Shown here: one piece after another, positions 51,819 to 61,200 of the stretch | How the letters are laid out: every line of letters begins with the position of its first letter | Position numbering within the stretch: position 1 is the stretch's first letter | DNA from: Bacteroidales bacterium | Lineage (GTDB): Bacteria > Bacteroidota > Bacteroidia > Bacteroidales > UBA932 | Reading direction: 5' to 3' | Length of the DNA: 64,000 nucleotides | Assembly (NCBI GenBank): GCA_017427385.1 | Contig: JAFRSW010000022.1 | Coordinates: 124,001-188,000, forward strand | Notes under the pieces: generated by a model | Database searches by the model: none | What the model was told of the DNA's origin: nothing | What the model saw: only the letters and a program-made list of their open reading frames with translations | Made by a program: the position numbers and the translations under genes

Positions 51819-53864
51819 TTATTTGGTATAACCTGGATTCTGCATGATCCTCTTCTGGGTCTTGTCGATCTCAGGCTGAGGAATCGGCATCAGGTAGTTA
51901 GGATAGTTTGCAGGATCCTCCACGCCGGGAGTGTTGGTGCAGGTGAGCTCGCCGGACTTCGGACGGATGCTGTAGCCTGCATCGGGGAACCACTTCTGGG
52001 TGGGTGAGATGGTGAGGATAGCCTCGCCGTAGTCGACGGTGTAGGTCTTGCCCAGCCACTTGTAGTTGACAATGAAGCAGACGTCGTTGCCGTTGTTCTT
52101 GGCGATGTAACCGTCCCTCTCTTCGGTGTTGGCCCAATAGTAGTTGCGATTCTTGTTCACAAGAGGTGCCGGCTGCACGCAGCGGTAGATGGTATCACTC
52201 TTGGAAGATGTGGCGTTGAAGGTCTTGTCTTTCGTGATGACCAAGGTCCTGGTGCCCGCGAAAGGAACGTTCTCCCACATAGTCGCAATCTTAAGGCGTC
52301 GGGTGTCGAAGTAACGGAATGCCTCATAGGCAAGCTCGATGCGGCGCTCGTTCACCACACGGTCCCAGAGGTCGGTGCCGGTGTCGGTGATCTCGGGCAT
52401 GCCTGCACGTGCGCGGATCTTGTTCAGGTATTCACGGCACTTGTCTTCATTGTGGCAGTAGTATGCGGCTTCTGCGGCATTGAGGTACATTTCTCCCATA
52501 CGGAACCAGGGCCATACCACATTTCCGATCATGGATTCGGAGATGTACTTGTCCGGCAGGTACCACTTCAGGAGGCCGCTGCCACCGGTATTGGTGAGAT
52601 CGATGAGGTCCTTGGACTTCTTGGAAGTGACAAGCTCGGGCTTGCCGTTGTCGAAGTCGGAAAGCTGAGCGTTCTCGTAAACCCAGTAGAGGTTAAGTTC
52701 CGTCTCGTTCATACCTCCGTCCTTGTCGGTCCACTTGTAGATCTTGGTAGGATATACAACGTTGGCGTCGAAACGGGGATCACGTCCCTTGAAAGGATGC
52801 AGGGGGTCGTAGCCGGAGCCTTCCTCGAAGATCTTCTTTCCGTTCTTCATCTCGTAGTCCAGCCACATGGCCTGAGTGGGGTTGAAGCTTTCCCAGCCAC
52901 CGCCGCCGAAGTTCATCAGGGCATAGAACAGCTGGGCCTTGTGAGGCTGGTTACTGCTCTGCACGAAGAACTTGCCCCAGATGATTTCAGGAGAGTTGAT
53001 GTCCTCCCAATAACCGTCGAGAGCCGGATCGAGCGAATAGGCACCGTCCACGTCGGCACGGTCGCAGATAGCCTTGGCGGCATTGTATGCGTCCGTGAAC
53101 TTCTGGGTGGAGTATGTTCCGCGGGTGATTCCGCCGGTGGGGAAATTGGGATCGTTGAACAGAGGAGAAGCCACGATCAGGGTGAGGCGGCAGCGGAGTG
53201 CCAGAACGCAATCCTTGTGCACACGGCCCAGCACGGTAGCGCTCTTGTCCGGCAGGAGTGCATATGCCTTGTCGAGGTCACTGTTGATGAAGGTGACGCA
53301 ATCGTCGAAGTTGGCACGCTCCTCAACGAAATCGGCTCCGAGGTCGTCGAAAGGTTTATCTACCAGCACGACACCGCCATAACGCTCGATGAGGTTGGTG
53401 TATGCCCATGCGCGGAGGAAATAGCCTTCACCTGTGAGCCTCTTCTTGCCGGCATCAGTCATGGAAGATCCCTTCTCCTCGACATACCTGAGGAAGTAAT
53501 TCAGACGGTAGATATACTCGTAGGCACGGTTCCAGATATTCAGGTAGGTGGTACGGGTATTATGCGCAGGGCCGCCGTCATCCTGAGGGATGATGGTACT
53601 CGGGGTCATGGATCCGTCCGCGATGTAACGTGTGGATGTTCCTCCGTAACGGAAGAATCCTTCGTCGGAGATACATCCGACGTTACCCTCGGTGAAAGGA
53701 TCCGGAAGGACTGTATAGATGGCGTTCATGAACGCCTCTGCGAGAGCGTCACTGTTGAAAACGGCCTCTTCGGAAAGTTTGTTGAGTGGTTTCTTGTCGA
53801 GGAAATCACTGTTGCAGGCGGCGAGAAGCGCCACGGAAGCAAGTATATAAAGTATCTTTTTCAT
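51819..53864 (-). CDS. susD: SusD/RagB-type nutrient-binding lipoprotein
   Basis: The 681-residue outer-membrane lipoprotein (MKKILYILASVALLAAC, then NSDFLDKKPLNKLSEEAVF) shows the SusD helical TPR scaffold: 'YFLRAWAYTNLIERYGGVVL', 'WPWFRMGEMYLNAAEAAYY', 'RVVNERRIELAYEAFRYFDT' and the C-terminal 'YLMPIPQPEIDKTQKRIMQN'. It lids the SusC channel and binds the ligand outside the cell. It is 12 bases downstream of the SusC stop. It is clearly related to the partial SusD at the right edge (same 'INDTGTNLWDR'-like and 'RIVNERRIELAFEAF' segments), so two related pairs flank the repeated module. Confidence 0.94.
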   Translation of the reverse strand: MKKILYILASVALLAACNSDFLDKKPLNKLSEEAVFNSDALAEAFMNAIYTVLPDPFTEGNVGCISDEGFFRYGGTSTRYIADGSMTPSTIIPQDDGGPAHNTRTTYLNIWNRAYEYIYRLNYFLRYVEEKGSSMTDAGKKRLTGEGYFLRAWAYTNLIERYGGVVLVDKPFDDLGADFVEERANFDDCVTFINSDLDKAYALLPDKSATVLGRVHKDCVLALRCRLTLIVASPLFNDPNFPTGGITRGTYSTQKFTDAYNAAKAICDRADVDGAYSLDPALDGYWEDINSPEIIWGKFFVQSSNQPHKAQLFYALMNFGGGGWESFNPTQAMWLDYEMKNGKKIFEEGSGYDPLHPFKGRDPRFDANVVYPTKIYKWTDKDGGMNETELNLYWVYENAQLSDFDNGKPELVTSKKSKDLIDLTNTGGSGLLKWYLPDKYISESMIGNVVWPWFRMGEMYLNAAEAAYYCHNEDKCREYLNKIRARAGMPEITDTGTDLWDRVVNERRIELAYEAFRYFDTRRLKIATMWENVPFAGTRTLVITKDKTFNATSSKSDTIYRCVQPAPLVNKNRNYYWANTEERDGYIAKNNGNDVCFIVNYKWLGKTYTVDYGEAILTISPTQKWFPDAGYSIRPKSGELTCTNTPGVEDPANYPNYLMPIPQPEIDKTQKRIMQNPGYTK

Positions 53865-53876
53865 ATCAGATTCCGT

Positions 53877-56800
53877 TTAGAAGGTAACTTTGACACCGGC
53901 ATTGTAGATCTTGACCTGAGGATAGGTCTGATAGCCTTCATCACTGGTCTCAGGGTCGATGGTCTTGAGCTCGGAGAAGGTGAGGAGGTTGTAACCTGCA
54001 ACATAGAAGCGGATGTTCTTGATGCCGACCTGATGGCCGAAGACGCGTCCCGGAAGGGTGTAACCGATCTCGAGGTTCTTCAGACGCAGGAAGGCAGCGT
54101 TGCGGTAGTAGTGGGAAGAGCGGTAGACACCGCCATTGCCGATATTGGAGGCGATACGGGGATAATTGGTACCGGGATTGCCTTCGACCACTATGCTGTT
54201 GCCGGCGTCATCCTTCTCGATGGTGCAGTACCATGCGTTCACTGCAGCGTCATACTCGATGTTTCCGGACACGGGGTCGGTCAGAGGAGCATAGTAGTAA
54301 CGTGCACGGGCCTGACCCTGGAGGAGCAGGGAGAGGTCGAAGTTCTTCCACTGCAGGTCTCCGTTGATACCGAAGACAATCTGAGGAACTGCGGTAAGGT
54401 CGCAGCGGAGACGGTCCTGGGAGTCGATGATTCCGTTGCCGTCGAGATCCTTGAAGTAGAAGTCACCGAGGCCTGCGCCTGCCATCTGGGGATGGTTGGC
54501 TATGTCGTCGAAGTTCCTGTTGATACCTTCTACCTGATAGATTAGCGATGCTCCCATCGGATGACCTGTGCGGTTCATGTACTGGTGATTCTCGTCGTAG
54601 GGAGTCTCATCCATGTATTCGATGGTGTTCTTGGCGAACATGAAGTTGCTGGTGATGTGGTAGCGGAGGGCATCGGCGCCGTGTCCGACCTTGTTCTCGT
54701 GATTGATCTGGATCTCGAAACCCTTGTTGGAAACTATACCGATGTTCTCGTCCGGGAGGTTGGTAGTGAGGCCGGTATAATAAGGGATCGAGGCATTACG
54801 CGTACAAAGGATGTTGGAACGGCGGGTTGCGAAGACCTCGAATTCGAAGCCGAGGAGGCCGTTCCAGAGGGATCCGTCCAGACCCAGGTTCCAGGTACGC
54901 GCCACTTCCCAGGTGATGTTCGGGTTCGGAACGCCGTCAGGAATAATGTAGTTGACTTCCTTGCTGCCGTATAGGGCACGGTAGGAAGTGCTGGTGGTGT
55001 ACTCGTATGTGGAGAGATACTGGAAAGCGTCCACCTGGTCGTTACCCTGCTCACCATAGGAACCACGGATCTTCAGGTTGGTGATCCAGGGGTAATTGTC
55101 CTTGATGAAAGGCTCTTCAGAAAGACGCCAGCCTATGGATGCACCGGGGAATACGCCCCAGCGGTGCTCCTTAGGGAAGTTTTCGGAGCCGTCCCAACGA
55201 ACAAGCGCCTGGAAGAGGTACTTACTCTTGTAGTCGTACCCGATACGGCCGAAGAACGAACGCCTTGCGGTTTCGGAGGCATATCCGCCGATCTTGTAGT
55301 AAGACTTGTCGGCGTTGCCGGCGAAGAACTCGTCCAGGATGTCGGAATCGTATTTCTCGATGGCGGCATTGAAGTAGTCCTTGCGGTAGTTGCTCTGCTC
55401 GATACCGGCGAGGGCGGTCACGTGATGTCCACCGTCGAACTCGCGGTCGTAGTTGATGTTGGCGTTGAGGGTGGCGGTGTGGTAGTTGTTCTGGCTCTCA
55501 TTCAATGTAGGAGTTGTGAACACGCCGCTGTCCCTTTCCTGATAAATCTCGGTGATCTCATCGTAGGAGTAGCAGGGCCAGTTCTTGGACCAGTTCTTAT
55601 GGAAGTTACTGTGAACGTCGTATGCAAACACCGCATTGACGGACAGGCCCTTGGTAAGCTTGCCAAGGTCGTAGTTGCCGCGGAAGGTGGTGTTGATGGT
55701 GTTGTAGGTGGTGTTGTCGTAACCGGTCAAGTCCTGCACCAGGGCGGCCGGGTTGGCTCCGCTGCGCAGATATCCGTTGGGATAATATGGAGCGCTGGAA
55801 GCATAGCGGCGGGTGGTGATGTAGAAGATACCGTAGCTGTCGGAAGGATAGGCCGAGTAGTTCTTGTGCTGCTGTCGGACGTTGAGGTCGAGGCCGAGCT
55901 TGAAGTCATCGGTGACCTTGATGTCGATGTTGGAGCGCACGTTGTACTGATTGTAGTTGGTTGCAGACTTAACGTATATACCATCCTGATACTGCCCGTT
56001 GAACTGCAGGAAATAGCTCACCCTGCCGGCACCTCCCTGGAGGCTTACCCCGTATTTGTGCTGGGAGGAGTAATCCTTGATAATCTCCTTGAACCAGTTC
56101 GTATTCGGATAGCTGATGGGGTCGTCACCCGTGCGGTAGTGCTCTATCTGTGCCTCGGTGTACATGGCCGATGCACCGGTAATGGCACGTGCACGGTTGT
56201 AAGCCTCGGCGAAGGTGACGGCATCCGCCATCTTGAGCAGACGGGTAGGAGCCTGCCAACCACGGTCGTATGTGAAGGTGACGGTAGGCCTGCCATCCGC
56301 GCTGCCGCGCTTGGTGGTCACGAGGATGACACCGTTAGCGGAACGGGCACCGTAGATGGCTGCGGAGGCATCCTTCAGCACGTTCACGCTCTCGATCTCT
56401 TCACCGGTGAGACGGGAGAACTCGTCTCCACGGCCGGGAACGCCGTCGATGATGATGAGAGGGCTGTTGTTGCCGAGGGTGGAGCGGCCGCGGATGTACA
56501 TGACGGCATCGTCACGGCCCGGCTCACCGGAACGGTTGTTTACGATAACGCCGGAAACACGGCCTGCAAGACCCTGGGAAAGGTTGACTGAAGAGTTCTT
56601 CACAAGGGCGTCGCCGGAGGTCGTGGTGACGGATCCGGTCAGCGTCACTTTGCGCTGGCTTCCGTATCCGATTGCGACCGCCTCTTCGAGCACCATCGCA
56701 TCTTCTTTAAGCACGAAATCGATGGCAGTGCGGCCGTCGACCTTCGTGGTCTGTTCCTCGTAGCCCATAAGGCTGGCGACGAGGGTTGCATTGGGTTGAA

Positions 56801-57008
56801 CGCCCGAAACGGTGTAGCGGCCGGAGGCATCGGTCATGGCACCGTTGGATGTGCCCTGCACATAGACCATTGCCCCGATGAGCGGCTCACCCTTCGCGTC
56901 GGAAACGACGCCCTGCACCTTAAGCGTGCGGTTCTGGGCGATTGCAGCGCCCGCGAACAGTATCAGCAGGGTTGCTGCAAGAAGCATTTTAAAAGATTTA
57001 CTTCTCAT
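53877..57008 (-). CDS. susC: SusC/RagA-type TonB-dependent importer
   Basis: The 1043-residue outer-membrane protein has signal peptide MRSKSFKMLLAATLLILFAG, a carboxypeptidase-regulatory-like domain (about 28-105: 'VQGVVSDAKGEPLIGAMVYV', 'SGRYTVSG'), a TonB-dependent plug with 'GNNSPLIIIDGVPGRGDEFS' and 'DASAAIYGARSANGVILVTT', and a 22-strand barrel ending in 'VKIYNAGVKVTF'. It imports oligomers bound by SusD using TonB energy. The start at 57008 is set by the signal peptide; the open frame reaches 57167 but runs through a terminator and the preceding stop. Confidence 0.95.
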   Translation of the reverse strand: MRSKSFKMLLAATLLILFAGAAIAQNRTLKVQGVVSDAKGEPLIGAMVYVQGTSNGAMTDASGRYTVSGVQPNATLVASLMGYEEQTTKVDGRTAIDFVLKEDAMVLEEAVAIGYGSQRKVTLTGSVTTTSGDALVKNSSVNLSQGLAGRVSGVIVNNRSGEPGRDDAVMYIRGRSTLGNNSPLIIIDGVPGRGDEFSRLTGEEIESVNVLKDASAAIYGARSANGVILVTTKRGSADGRPTVTFTYDRGWQAPTRLLKMADAVTFAEAYNRARAITGASAMYTEAQIEHYRTGDDPISYPNTNWFKEIIKDYSSQHKYGVSLQGGAGRVSYFLQFNGQYQDGIYVKSATNYNQYNVRSNIDIKVTDDFKLGLDLNVRQQHKNYSAYPSDSYGIFYITTRRYASSAPYYPNGYLRSGANPAALVQDLTGYDNTTYNTINTTFRGNYDLGKLTKGLSVNAVFAYDVHSNFHKNWSKNWPCYSYDEITEIYQERDSGVFTTPTLNESQNNYHTATLNANINYDREFDGGHHVTALAGIEQSNYRKDYFNAAIEKYDSDILDEFFAGNADKSYYKIGGYASETARRSFFGRIGYDYKSKYLFQALVRWDGSENFPKEHRWGVFPGASIGWRLSEEPFIKDNYPWITNLKIRGSYGEQGNDQVDAFQYLSTYEYTTSTSYRALYGSKEVNYIIPDGVPNPNITWEVARTWNLGLDGSLWNGLLGFEFEVFATRRSNILCTRNASIPYYTGLTTNLPDENIGIVSNKGFEIQINHENKVGHGADALRYHITSNFMFAKNTIEYMDETPYDENHQYMNRTGHPMGASLIYQVEGINRNFDDIANHPQMAGAGLGDFYFKDLDGNGIIDSQDRLRCDLTAVPQIVFGINGDLQWKNFDLSLLLQGQARARYYYAPLTDPVSGNIEYDAAVNAWYCTIEKDDAGNSIVVEGNPGTNYPRIASNIGNGGVYRSSHYYRNAAFLRLKNLEIGYTLPGRVFGHQVGIKNIRFYVAGYNLLTFSELKTIDPETSDEGYQTYPQVKIYNAGVKVTF

Positions 57009-57037
57009 ATCGTTTGGTTTGGTTGATTTCCAATTTT

Positions 57038-57045
57038 CAAATATA
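57038..57045 (-). promoter_or_regulatory. -7 box for susC
   Basis: On the minus strand TATATTTG, a perfect -7 match, lies 30 bases before the SusC ATG and just after a terminator, so SusC probably starts a new transcript. No -33 TTTG is evident. Confidence 0.5.
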
Positions 57046-57048
57046 AGC

Positions 57049-57080
57049 AAAAAAAACGGATTCCGTGTAACGGAACCCGT
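57049..57080 (-). terminator. Terminator between the transglutaminase-like gene and susC
   Basis: On the minus strand ACGGGTTCCG, loop TTACA and CGGAATCCGT (one G-U pair) are followed by a run of eight T that includes the last stem base. It splits the locus into two transcripts. Confidence 0.8.
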
Positions 57081-57100
57081 AAAACGAACACTTATAACGG

Positions 57101-58177
57101 CTAAAACTCCAATTCGTAGTAACGTCCGTGGAAGGTTTCCATGCCGTTCCACGTAGGCGTTCCCCATACCGCCTTATTGTTGGAAGGATCCGCGATCCAC
57201 CACTTGCCATCCACGTAAATCTCCGGTATCACATGGCCTAAAGGCGTGGAATAGTTACACTTACCGTGAAGGTAGCGGGCCGGGATGCCGGTAGCCCGGC
57301 ACATCGCCAGGGTGGCATGGGTAAGGTCGCAGCAATTGCCGCCCTTCTCATTAATTGTCTTTACCGCCCCCTTCTTCGTATTCGAATAATCTTCCCACTC
57401 CCATTCATCGCGGGCATACTTGTAGATGGCCTCCGCCTTCTGGCGCGCGGTTGCAGTTTCGGGAAGGCCCTTCAGCGCGGCGTCCCTCGCCGCAATCACC
57501 ACAGGATCGGTTATGGGGCAATTACGGGTAGCGGCCAGATAACTAGACGGCCAGGAAGACACGCCCTCCTCGGGCCACTTGCCCTCGTTCTTTACGAAAT
57601 AATTGAACAGACGGGCGAAAACGACGGTATATGCCCGCAGGTTCATCATGTTGTCGTGCTTGGTTACGACCATCGTTATCTTCGGCAGATACCCGGGCTT
57701 CGACGGGTCGTCGGATGGGAAAGTGACATAGTTGGGCAGGCCGTTGTTCTTCTGGTTATAATCCAGTATCGCATCCGCCAGAAAACGGATGTGGGGCATA
57801 TCTATGACGTCCGGATCGAAAGTGTTGTATCTGTACTCCAAATCACTGTAGGCGGCAGATGTAAGGTCTATATCCTCATCCTGCCAGGTATCGGGCTCAG
57901 CCTCGATCTTGCGGAGCAGAAGGCACGCCGCCAGAGTATATTTGCCCTTGTGGTATTTGATGCCCTGCACATTGATCATGGTCGGCAGGACACCGGTGGA
58001 TTCGAAGACGTCGTATGCATCAGCTATGCCCTTTGCGAAATCCCCGTTCCAGCTGTCCAGAACAAATGGTTTGGGCTCGTCCGTGGGATCGTCGTCGGGT
58101 TTTGTTTTTTCTTTATTGCAAGCGCAGGTGCCGAAGACCAGACCACATGCAAGGATGGCAAACAGGAATTTCTTCAT
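57101..58177 (-). CDS. PMBR-like + transglutaminase-like peptidase lipoprotein
   Basis: The 358-residue lipoprotein (lipobox VFGTCAC) is the paralogue of the 39492-40808 product but has no BACON domain. Two stretches resemble pseudomurein-binding repeats: 46-90 ('ADAYDVFESTGVLPTMINVQ') and 128-157 (NGLPNYVTF). The peptidase domain (about 205-358) has the predicted triad C282 (GGNCCDLTHATLAMC), H315 (LGHVIPEIYV) and D330 (WWIADPSNN), with 'GIPARYLHGKC'. 'SSYLAATRNCPITDP' before the domain and 'FHGRYYELEF' at the end also match my memory of C71 enzymes. It is the last gene before the terminator at 57080. Confidence 0.75.
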   Translation of the reverse strand: MKKFLFAILACGLVFGTCACNKEKTKPDDDPTDEPKPFVLDSWNGDFAKGIADAYDVFESTGVLPTMINVQGIKYHKGKYTLAACLLLRKIEAEPDTWQDEDIDLTSAAYSDLEYRYNTFDPDVIDMPHIRFLADAILDYNQKNNGLPNYVTFPSDDPSKPGYLPKITMVVTKHDNMMNLRAYTVVFARLFNYFVKNEGKWPEEGVSSWPSSYLAATRNCPITDPVVIAARDAALKGLPETATARQKAEAIYKYARDEWEWEDYSNTKKGAVKTINEKGGNCCDLTHATLAMCRATGIPARYLHGKCNYSTPLGHVIPEIYVDGKWWIADPSNNKAVWGTPTWNGMETFHGRYYELEF

Positions 58178-58199
58178 GTCGGTGTCATTGATTATGGGA

Positions 58200-58227
58200 A
58201 CCGCGGGGGCGGTCAGGCCCCCACGGT
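58200..58227 (-). promoter_or_regulatory. Intercistronic hairpin, copy 2
   Basis: The same 11-bp stem as at 40831-40858 (ACCGTGGGGGC with GCCCCCGCGGT) occurs with loop CTGACC, again between the giant lipoprotein and the transglutaminase-like gene. Only the loop differs (T to C). Confidence 0.65.
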
Positions 58228-58241
58228 CAAAAAGAGCGGAA

Positions 58242-61200
58242 CTATTTCACTACGATGTTGTCGAGATACCAGCGATTCTGGTGACGTGCGCTATTGCTGA
58301 CATCAGGATCATTGTTCGTAGGACGAATCGTTATGCGCGTTGCCGATGTTGCACCTTTGATCTTCACGGAAGCGTGCTGCCATTCGAGCTTTGTTGGATT
58401 CTCCTTGGACTGGGCGGACTCAATTTCTCCACTGGTTTCGGTCCCCGTAGCCTCTATGGTGCCGCCACCGCTCACGGTGACGGTCAGGGTCATGAGGTCA
58501 GGATTGTTCGAACCGGTCTTGCACCAGCACCAGTCGAATGTCAAGGTGACGTCGGTAGCGGCTGAAAGGTTCTTCAGCGCAGGAAGGATGAGACCGGAAC
58601 TGTAAGAGGTCTTTCCGAATTTGAGGTAGTTCTTGTTAAGATACAAAGTCTGCTTATTGCCGTTGTCGGGCGTTCCGTCAGACCACGCCTGGTCTTTCCA
58701 ACCCCAGACATAGCCGTAGCCGCGTGTCTGAAGCTCGGTGAGGAGGTTTGCGAGTTCCGTTTTCGTAAAGATATTCGGAGAACTGCCAACAGTATCATTG
58801 GTTACATCATCAGGAGCGTTGGTGGCAGCGGAATAACTTGCCATCCACTCGAAGTCATCTGCAAAGACCGGTTCCGGTTCGGCTCCCCAAAGATCGGAAT
58901 CCCAGGTCTTATCCTTGATGGCGTCGTAAACGTTCTCGGTGATGTTGTTGTCCAGCAGGTACTTGTAGATGCGGCAAAGGATGAGAAGGCTCTGCATCGG
59001 GCACATCAGGCCACTATATCCTTCCAATCCGCTTGCTCCCATATCCTGATAATTACCGATACGGCCCTTTCCGCTGTCGAGCTGACGGGCACGGTTGAGC
59101 CAGTAAGGCAGCACGCGGCGCAGTACCTCAATGTTCACCGGATGGTCTGCATCGAAGTTGGCGGCTCCTTCGTTCTGGTACCAAGGATACTTGCACTTGT
59201 TCCACTTGTCGGCTTCGAGTTCAGGAATTTCCATAGTCATGGGCTTGCCGTTTGCAAGGGTATGCACAGGAGCATTCAGGGCTGTAGGCCATACGGTCGT
59301 GCCCTCTGCGGTGCACATCTCGACAAAGCCCTTGATGGCGATATCCCAGGCCTCGAAAGGCTTGTAGGTCTTGCCGTTCACGGTAATGGTGGCTTCATCC
59401 TGCTTGTTGTTGTCGGAATCCGCATATTCGGAGTACACAGGGATATAGTGCACATTCTTCCATGCATTGTCTCCCTGATGCTTGCCATCGGCGTAGATAG
59501 TACCAACGTTCTTCTCCCACACATCGAGGAAGGTCACGAACTGCTTTGCGAATGCCTTCATGTCGTTCTGGCTTTCGGCAGGAATTCCCTCGCCGTAGAG
59601 GTCGTAGTCGATGGTCATTCCCTGAACAGCCTCGTAGACGTTGCTCTCGATGTTGTTGTCCAGCAGGTGCTTGTAGAAGCGGATCATGATGAGATACATA
59701 CGCATTGCGCTTATCATACCGGACTGTCCGCCGGCAAACTTGTAGTCGCCAAGCTGCTGGAAGTTGTTGACACGGCCCGTGCCGGAGTCGAGTGTCTGTG
59801 CACGCTTCAGCCACCAAGGCATCATCTGTGCCATCATCTCCACAGTGTAAGGCTTGTCTGCGGAGAGATTAAGGTCACCATCCTCATACCAAGGATATGC
59901 CCACTTGTTCCAGGTCGCATTCTTTGCAGGAACAGGGATGTCGAGGCCCTTGCCACCGCCGAGGGTGTGCTTGAGGGTGGCCTGCTCGTCGGGAACGCAT
60001 TCCATGCCTTCCTTGGTCAGGATCTCCACGATACCCTTAGCTGCAACCACCCATGCTTCGTACATGGTGTAGGTCTCGGTGCCTACTGTGATGGTAGTTT
60101 CGGGCTGAGAAACGTTGTCGGTAACATCAGCGCCGTAGTTCGACCATGTAGGAATGTAGTGTACGTTGAAGAAACGCTTGTCTCCCTGGTGCTGGCCGTC
60201 AGGCTGGATGGTACCAACATTGGCCTTCCAAACGTCGAGGACGGTCACCAGCTGCTGTGCGAAGTCCTTGAGGGTTGCTCCGCTGGGTGCCACATAGGCA
60301 AGCTGCTTGACGGTGACGACGGTAGCTTCGTCGGTGGTTCCCTTGATGGAAACGGTGCCTTCACGTGCATCGCCGGTGTTATTGTCCACCGTCACGGTAA
60401 TGGAAGCAGGATTCTCGATGTCGCCGGAAGCGGGATCGATGTGGATCCAGGATTCACTGGCGGTTGCAGTCCATGCGGTGTTGGCAGCGAACTTGATGCT
60501 CGTGCCGGCTTCGGGAGCTTCCGCCTCGAAGGTCATTTCCGCACTGGTCTGGAGGATAATGTCAGCGGGCCTTACGCCATAGAGGTCGTGGTCGATGACC
60601 AGGCCCTTGGTTGCGGTGTAGACATCCTTGGTGATGTTGTTATCCAGCAGATACTTGTAGTAACGTGCCATCATCAGGAGCATACGCATTGCGGAGAGTT
60701 CTCCGGAAACGCCTTCGATGCCCCAGCCGCCGACAGAAGCGAAGTTGGTCACACGGCCGTTGCTGAGGGTGCTCTTGTTGTACCACCAAGGGAGGACGAT
60801 TCCGAAGTACTCGACCTTCCAGGGGTTCTTTGCGCTGAGGTTCAGCAGGCCTGCATACTCATAGAAAGGATGCTGCCAAGGAATCATCTCGGGTGCGGTA
60901 GGGATGGGGGCATTGAGGCCGACACCGTCGCCGAGAGTGTGCTCGCGAACATTCTGCACGGTAGGAACGAGGGCCATACCTTCGAGGGTGATCATGTTAA
61001 CGATCCCCTGGGCTGCAATGGTCCAGCACTGCTCCATGTCGTAGGTCTGGTCTGCCACGGTGATGGTGGTCTCAGGCTCGCTGTTCTCTGCAGAATTCGG
61101 GAATGTGGTGGTGTGGGTAGGAATGTAGTGTACATCCTTCCATTCGTTCTTGCTGTCCACGCTGTGGGCGCCGTCAGCCTCGATGGTGCCGACATGGGCC

